In this document: positions 56,981-64,000 of the stretch, piece after piece
Numbering within the stretch: the first letter of the stretch is position 1
Layout: each line of letters opens with the position of its first letter
Assembly (NCBI RefSeq): GCF_046845755.1
Contig: NZ_CP177357.1
Span: 1,178,001-1,242,000 of the forward strand
DNA length: 64,000 nt
Direction of reading: 5' to 3'
Origin: Rubrivirga sp046845755
GTDB lineage: Bacteria > Bacteroidota > Rhodothermia > Rhodothermales > Rubricoccaceae
Notes under the pieces: generated by a model
Seen by the model: only the letters and a program-made list of their open reading frames with translations
The model's database searches: none
Told to the model about the DNA's origin: nothing
Program-made: the position numbers and the translations under genes

Positions 56981-57247
56981 ATGATCACCAAGGACAACAA
57001 GCAGGACATCATCGAGAAGCACGGGGCCAGCGGCCAGGACACCGGCAAGCCGGAAGTCCAGATCGCCATCTTCACCGCGCGCATCAACGACCTCACCGAG
57101 CACCTCCGGACCCACACCAAGGACCACGCGTCCCGGCTCGGGCTGCTCAAGATGGTCGGCAAGCGGCGTCGGCTCCTCGCCTACCTCCGCAAGAACAACA
57201 TCGAGCGGTACCGCTCGATCATCGCGGAGCTCGGCCTCCGTCGATAA
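56981..57247 (+). CDS. rpsO: 30S ribosomal protein S15
   Basis: S15 binds 16S rRNA helices 20-22 and nucleates the platform. The 88-residue product is full length, with GSPEVQ-type block (GKPEVQIAIFTARINDLTEHL), DHASRLGLLKMVGKRRRLLAYLR and the C-terminal helix. It stands between its own promoter and a terminator, followed by pnp, as is frequent in bacteria. Confidence 0.97.
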   Translation: MITKDNKQDIIEKHGASGQDTGKPEVQIAIFTARINDLTEHLRTHTKDHASRLGLLKMVGKRRRLLAYLRKNNIERYRSIIAELGLRR

Positions 57248-57252
57248 CCGAC

Positions 57253-57285
57253 TCGGCGGCGTCCCACCCGGGGCGCCGCCGTTTT
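57253..57285 (+). terminator. Intrinsic terminator after rpsO
   Basis: CGGCGGCG pairs with CGCCGCCG around a 12-base loop, followed by TTTTT. It separates rpsO from pnp, whose 190-bp leader has no recognised promoter box. Confidence 0.85.
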
Positions 57286-57478
57286 TCGTTCCGGCCGCCA
57301 CTCGGGCGGTCGGGGCACCCGCGCGACGCTCGCCCCCCGGCGATCGGTTCTCGCACGAGCCCGCTGGCGCTGCCCCAAGCCGCCTGCCTGCCTGCGCGAG
57401 AACGGATTCCCGAACCGGCGATCCGTCCGCTTTCTCATCAGGAGCCCGAACCAGACCGGCTCCGCACCCACACCCCAC

Positions 57479-59773
<2,295 letters not shown>

Positions 59774-59797
59774 GTCCTGACCCGTCTCTGGACGTCT

Positions 59798-59836
59798 GCG
59801 CCCGCCCTGGCTTCGTGCCGGGGCGGGCGCTTTTTT
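59798..59836 (+). terminator. Intrinsic terminator after pnp
   Basis: GCGCCCGCCC pairs with GGGCGGGCGC around a 12-base loop, followed by TTTTTT. This is the clearest terminator of the window. Confidence 0.92.
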
Positions 59837-59891
59837 GTGGACACCGGGGATCGCGCGCCGTATCGTCGGCGCCGCATCCGCCCACCCCTCC

Positions 59892-60353
59892 ATGCGCCCC
59901 GTTCTCGCCGCCGCGATCGCCGTCGCGATCGCCGTCGCCGTGCTCGCGGCGTGCGACACCGCCGAGCCGCCTCGCGAGCCGATCGACCCGCTCGTCGGCT
60001 ACTGGGTCGCCTTCGGCCCCGACGCGCCGCTGCCCGCGGGCGAGCCCTACGCCACGGCCGTCCTCACCATCACCGACGTCGTCGACGGGCGCGTCCGGGG
60101 CACCGCCGAGCTCGGCCTGGGGACGTGCACGAACGGCCTGTGCTCGCCGGTCTGCCGCGCCCTCGGCACGCTGGACGGCACCCGCACCGCGCTCGCGCTC
60201 GGCCCCGACGCCGAGGTGTTGCCCCGCGACATCGGCGTCCGGTTCTCCGTGACTGTTGCCGAGCCGGCCGCCGACGCCCTCACGGTCCGGCTTGACGCCG
60301 CCAGCGACGCCTGCCCGGCTCCGGCGACCGTCACCCTACGTCGCCGCGCCTAG
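59892..60353 (+). CDS. Lipoprotein of unknown function
   Basis: The 153-residue product has a signal with lipobox (VLAACDT, Cys near 21). A domain of antiparallel strands follows (GYWVAFGP, ATAVLTITDVVDGRVRGTAEL) with four cysteines in GTCTNGLCSPVC and DACP. It is not recognised. Its TAG overlaps the stop of the convergent DUF1501 gene by 4 bp (CTAG). Confidence 0.65.
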   Translation: MRPVLAAAIAVAIAVAVLAACDTAEPPREPIDPLVGYWVAFGPDAPLPAGEPYATAVLTITDVVDGRVRGTAELGLGTCTNGLCSPVCRALGTLDGTRTALALGPDAEVLPRDIGVRFSVTVAEPAADALTVRLDAASDACPAPATVTLRRRA

Positions 60354-61954
60354 CGCGCGACGGTCAGCGGCACCGTCCGCTGCTCGCCGTTCGCCACCAG
60401 CCGGACGAGGTACGTCCCCGACGGGAGCGGCCGTGCGTCGAACTCCGCCGTGTGCCGCCCGGCCGCGTGCGGCCCGTCCGCCAAGCGGGCAACGTGGCGG
60501 CCGAGCGCGTCGAACACGTCGAGCGTGGCGCGGCCCGGCGCCGCGAGCGCGAACGGGACCCGGGCGCGCGCGCGGACCGGGTTCGGCGCGGGCGTCCCCA
60601 GGCGGACCGACTCCGACGGCGTCGGCGCACTGGAGGTCGGGGCCGACGAGGGAAGCACGTCCAGGACCGGGAAATCGCCGCCGAGCGCAGCGGTCACTTG
60701 CGGGCGGTCGAGGCCGATCCAACGTTCCAGGACGGTCGCGTAGACCGAGCGGAAGTCCGTCTCGTGCTGGAGGTTGCCGTACGCGTCGGGCGCGGCGAGG
60801 TCGGGGGCGTCGCCGTAGAGCCCGCCCGCGACGGCGGGCCCGGCCAGGAAGAGCGGCGCGGCCGTGCCGTGGTCGGTCCCGAACGAGCCGTTCTCCTCGA
60901 TCCGGCGGCCGAACTCGGAGAACGTCAGCGTCAGCACGCGGTCGGCGTCGCCGGTGCGCCCCAGGTCGGCGTAGAAGGCGTCGAGCGCGCCGGCCAGCGT
61001 CGCCAGCAGGTCGGCGTGCGTGTCGGCCTGGTCGCCGTGCGTGTCGAACCCGTCGATGGAGACCAAGAAGACGCGCGTGTCGAGGCGCCCCTTGATCAGG
61101 CGGGCGACGGCCGACAACGTCTCGCCAAAGCGGCGGTCGGGGTAGACCTCGTCGCTCGTCGCCGCGTCGGCCGCCTGGCCGATGGCCTCGCGGTAGCGGA
61201 AGGCGTCGTTCGCGACGCCGCGCAGGTACGCCAGCTGGTCGCCCGCCGCCGTCGGCGCCACGTCGCCCGTGTCGTACGGCGGACGGCTCTCGACCAAGTC
61301 CAGAAACCGGTCGACGTCCTGGACGGCCATCGAGTACCCGGCGTCCGGGCCCTGGAAGAGGAGCGACGACGACACGCCGACCTGGACGGCGGGCGGGGCG
61401 CTCGGCGGGGTGGCCAGAAAGTCCGGGTACTCGACCGGAAGGGAGCGGCCGAGCCAGCCGGTCTGCACGACGTCGTCGGCGTCGGAGCCCGACAGCCAGA
61501 TGTCGGTCGAGCGGAAGTGCGAGAGGTCGCCGTCGTCGTAGCCGACCGACCGGACGATCGCGAGGTCGCCCTCCTCCCACAGCCGCTCAAACGGCCGGAG
61601 CGAGCGGTGCAGCCCGGTGTCGTCGTCGATCGCGATCGTGTCGGCGCGCGGGATCGCGAGCGTCGGCCGGGCGCCGTAGTAGCGGTCGTCGCGGACCGGA
61701 ATCACGGTATTGAGCCCGTCGTTCCCGCCCGCCAGCTGGACGAGCACCAAGACCCGGTCGGTCTCGGCGTTCGCCAGCGACGCCAGGAGCGGGCTCCCGG
61801 CGAAGGCGCGGGCGGGCGCGGCGCCGCCCCACACGGCCGCCCCGGCCACGCCGAGGCCCAGCCCGGACAGGAAGTCGCGCCGGGTCCACGCCGCGTGGTC
61901 GTGGTCGTGCGCGGCCCCGTGCGCCAGCGAGATCGGTCGGTCGGTGTGGCACAT
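60350..61954 (-). CDS. DUF1501 protein with Tat signal and T9SS sorting domain
   Basis: The 534-residue product has a twin-arginine signal (WTRRDFLSGLGLGVAGAA) and the DUF1501 sulfatase/phosphatase-like fold (VLVQLAGGNDGLNTVIP, LIKGRLDTRVFLVSIDGFDTHGDQ, LTFSEFGRRIEENGSFGTDHG). A C-terminal type A T9SS domain follows (LGTPAPNPVRARARVPF, LPSGTYLVRLVANG). DUF1501 is related to alkaline phosphatase-like enzymes; activity is unproven. Tat export and T9SS sorting together point to a surface-exposed folded protein. It pairs with the DUF1800 gene upstream. Confidence 0.85.
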   Translation of the reverse strand: MCHTDRPISLAHGAAHDHDHAAWTRRDFLSGLGLGVAGAAVWGGAAPARAFAGSPLLASLANAETDRVLVLVQLAGGNDGLNTVIPVRDDRYYGARPTLAIPRADTIAIDDDTGLHRSLRPFERLWEEGDLAIVRSVGYDDGDLSHFRSTDIWLSGSDADDVVQTGWLGRSLPVEYPDFLATPPSAPPAVQVGVSSSLLFQGPDAGYSMAVQDVDRFLDLVESRPPYDTGDVAPTAAGDQLAYLRGVANDAFRYREAIGQAADAATSDEVYPDRRFGETLSAVARLIKGRLDTRVFLVSIDGFDTHGDQADTHADLLATLAGALDAFYADLGRTGDADRVLTLTFSEFGRRIEENGSFGTDHGTAAPLFLAGPAVAGGLYGDAPDLAAPDAYGNLQHETDFRSVYATVLERWIGLDRPQVTAALGGDFPVLDVLPSSAPTSSAPTPSESVRLGTPAPNPVRARARVPFALAAPGRATLDVFDALGRHVARLADGPHAAGRHTAEFDARPLPSGTYLVRLVANGEQRTVPLTVAR

Positions 61955-61967
61955 GGCTAGGTCGGAA

Positions 61968-62115
61968 TGACAGTCACGAGATCAGGTCCTCGCGAGGTCA
62001 GGTGTTGTGCTCGCAAGGCGCGCGAGGAGTGCGGGGCCATCGCCCCGGACGACGAACGCAACGCGGCGAGCGCGGAAGCTGGACCGCGAGGGACGATCTG
62101 GTTGGATGTCATTGC
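61968..62115. repeat. Inverted-repeat bounded intergenic element
   Basis: CGGAATGACAG at the left faces ATGTCATTGCGG at the right, about 140 bp apart; the middle is GC-rich and without ORF. It fills most of the gap between the DUF1501 and DUF1800 genes and resembles dispersed GTCATTCCG elements. Confidence 0.45.
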
Positions 62116-62118
62116 GGC

Positions 62119-63759
62119 CTAACTGAGGAGAAACTCGGGGAGGCGGGCGAGGTGCTCCAGCAGGCCGTGGACGCGGACGGGCGCGCCGTCGGCGTAGGGG
62201 TTCCACTCGTACTCGGGGATGGCGTCAAGCAGCACGCGGACGTAGGCGTCCACCTCGGCGGCGCTGGCGGGGCGGCCGAGCAGCAGCCGGGCGGCCTCGG
62301 CGACGAACGCGCGGGCCGAGAACGGGTCCGACACGGACTGGGCGAACGGCGCGAGCACCTCGACGACGATCCACAGCGTCGTCGCGTCGGCGTACCAGCG
62401 GACGGGCAGCGTCGAGGTGTCGACCCAGGCCCGTCCCTCGGGCCACCCGGCGACCGTCCACGGCTCGAACAAGACCTGCCCGGCCAACCAGCTCCGGTAG
62501 CGGAGCCAGCCGAGCGCCTCGGGGTCGAGCGGCGCGCCGACCGCCGTCCACAGTCCGACAGCCTGCTCGACGGGACCTTTGATCCGGGCCCGGATCACGG
62601 CGTCGTCGTAGAAGTGCGCGCTGGTGAGGAGCGCCCGGACGACCGGCTCGATCTGGTAGTCCGACGCCACCAGCAGGTCGGCCATTTGGGTCACGACGGC
62701 TTGGTTGGGGACCTCGTAGACGAAGGCCCGGTAGAGCATCGCCGAGATGTGCCGGGCGATCTGGGCGCCCCGCTGGTCAAACAGGAGGGGGACCACGTCG
62801 TCGTAGCCCCACGGCCCTCGCTGGCCAAGAATCGTTTTGTCGCCGTCGTCGTGCCACTCGGGGAAAAACACGGCCTCCATGGTGCCCTGGAAGTCGACGT
62901 CCCAGCCGGTCAGGGCGCGCGCCAGCTCCTCGACGTCGGTCTGGGTGTAGGTCGGCTGCCCGTCGGCGTCGGCGATGCCGACGGCGAACAGCTCGAGGAG
63001 CTCGCGCGCGTAGTTCTCGTTGGGGGCCCAGCGGCGGTTCTGGCGGCCGTCGAGGTAGACGAGCATCGCCGGGTTCAGGCCGACCTCGTGGACGAACGTG
63101 CGGAGGTCGCCGAGGGCGTGGTGGCGGAGCAGGCGCCAGTAGCGCGCGAGCTGGGGCGCAAAGAAGTACGACTCGTGCTCGGTCACGAAGTGGTTGCTCC
63201 AGACGAGCGCCAGGCGCTCGCGGAACGCGACGGCCGCCTGGTCGACCGGGTCGCCGGCGTCGCCGCCCATCAGGCGGCGGTAGACGCCCCACTCGGTCTC
63301 GTCGAGCCAGGCGGTCTGCTCGGCGACGTAGGCGTCGAAGGCGGGCGTGTCCCATGGCGGGTACGCCCGGTCGAACCAGGCGGGCTCGGGCGTCTCGGGC
63401 AAGGCCGCCGCACGGTCCAAGAGCGTGTCGGCGGCGCCCGCGCCGAGGGCGAAGACGGCGTCGACGCGGGCCTGGGGGCCCCCGAGGGCCGTGCGCTGAA
63501 GCAAGTGGTTGGCGCGGTCCAGCGTCCACGGCGTGTCGGCGCTGGGGACGTAGCGTTCGAGCCCCCCGGCGGTGACGAGCGCAGCGGAGGGGGCGCTCGC
63601 CGTCGTCCGGGCCTCCTCCTCGCGGCGGTACGACCAGCCCAGGGGGGCGCCGGCCGGCGCGAACACGCCCGGCGCCGTCTCGACCGGCGCCGACGTCAGG
63701 CGCGGCGCGGGCCAGCGCGGCGGCGCGTCGGGGGGCGCGGGGAGTCGGAGACGAGGCAT
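62119..63759 (-). CDS. DUF1800 domain-containing protein
   Basis: The 546-residue product shows the DUF1800 features LDRANHLLQRTALGG, ALVWSNHFVTEHESYF, HHALGDLRTFVHEVGLNPAMLVYLDG, NENYARELLELFAVG and YTQTDVEELARALTGW. The family is always found near DUF1501 genes, as here, and is suspected to act on polymers at the cell surface; the function is unknown. No signal peptide is evident at the chosen ATG (63759). An in-frame ATG at 63861 would add 34 non-conserved residues. Confidence 0.85.
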   Translation of the reverse strand: MPRLRLPAPPDAPPRWPAPRLTSAPVETAPGVFAPAGAPLGWSYRREEEARTTASAPSAALVTAGGLERYVPSADTPWTLDRANHLLQRTALGGPQARVDAVFALGAGAADTLLDRAAALPETPEPAWFDRAYPPWDTPAFDAYVAEQTAWLDETEWGVYRRLMGGDAGDPVDQAAVAFRERLALVWSNHFVTEHESYFFAPQLARYWRLLRHHALGDLRTFVHEVGLNPAMLVYLDGRQNRRWAPNENYARELLELFAVGIADADGQPTYTQTDVEELARALTGWDVDFQGTMEAVFFPEWHDDGDKTILGQRGPWGYDDVVPLLFDQRGAQIARHISAMLYRAFVYEVPNQAVVTQMADLLVASDYQIEPVVRALLTSAHFYDDAVIRARIKGPVEQAVGLWTAVGAPLDPEALGWLRYRSWLAGQVLFEPWTVAGWPEGRAWVDTSTLPVRWYADATTLWIVVEVLAPFAQSVSDPFSARAFVAEAARLLLGRPASAAEVDAYVRVLLDAIPEYEWNPYADGAPVRVHGLLEHLARLPEFLLS

Positions 63760-64000
63760 GGGCGGGATGCGGGGGCGCGAGGTATCGCCCAGAGGGCGTC
63801 TGACCTGTGCCCGCCGTGGATCATCATCCGGGTCGGGCACGGCACGGCGACCACCTGTCATGCCATCGGCGCCAGCGCACGACTCGCACCCGGGCCCATG
63901 CGGATCATGGAGGCCTGCGGGGCCGTGGAGCCGTCACGCCGCCGAAACAGGGCCCGCCGAGGGCGTTACAAACTTTCAGCGGCGTCTCCGGACCCGAGAC
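63760..64000. other. Window end without recognised gene
   Basis: These 241 bp precede the DUF1800 gene. They hold no convincing ORF or promoter box. An isolated AT-rich GTTACAAACTTTCAG stretch lies near 63964-63978. Confidence 0.4.

Overview
The window is a GC-rich (about 70% by eye), densely coded chromosomal segment. It most resembles a marine Rhodothermota/Bacteroidota of the Rubricoccaceae (Rubrivirga/Rubricoccus) type. Support: type IX secretion (T9SS) C-terminal sorting domains, a GWxTD protein, a DUF1501/DUF1800 pair, a Bacteroidota-style alanine dehydrogenase and fused E1 dehydrogenase, and a recurrent TAnnTT(C/T)G promoter element instead of sigma70 boxes. The taxonomic call is inference from gene content.

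Layout. 1-5.7 kb: moaB (cut by the window edge), yidD and gdhA on the minus strand, then a TrmH-type methyltransferase, a GWxTD protein and a DUF4864 protein. 5.8-11 kb: alanine dehydrogenase, alanine racemase, then a response regulator, a PhoR-like histidine kinase and a BLUF photoreceptor domain protein in tight order. 11-17.4 kb: an LhgO operon with a T9SS-sorted protein, then a fused E1 alpha/beta dehydrogenase with an unusual acidic N-terminus. 17.5-26 kb: three pilin-like genes, DUF1573, DUF547, lipoproteins, an M28 peptidase and a 21-bp tandem repeat array.

26.8-34.7 kb is the most unusual part. Co-oriented single-gene units are separated by six ~131-140 bp sites with integron attC architecture (R'', L'', L', R' arms). 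For four of the five resolvable cassettes after the first, and for the first itself, the R'' arm complements the 5' front of its own cassette. The cargo is a serine hydrolase with TPRs, a gamma-glutamyltransferase, two membrane proteins and two lipoproteins. An IS481-type element and a 187-bp MITE are inserted in it. No integron integrase is visible in the window, so it looks like a CALIN (attC cluster lacking an integrase) or a distant arm of a larger array.

35-49 kb: penicillin acylase, DUF2188, aminotransferase, UmuDC, outer-membrane-type proteins, prfB, paired lipoproteins, nadB, a seven-heme lipoprotein cytochrome with TPRs, and a second 21-bp repeat array. 49.5-59.8 kb: the translation/RNA block rimP-nusA-infB-rbfA-truB-ribF-rpsO-pnp, with a structured leader. 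59.9-64 kb: a lipoprotein, a DUF1501 protein with Tat signal and T9SS tail, and a DUF1800 protein.

No tRNA, rRNA or CRISPR array was seen. Because GC is so high, many antisense and out-of-frame ORFs are open by chance; they were left out.
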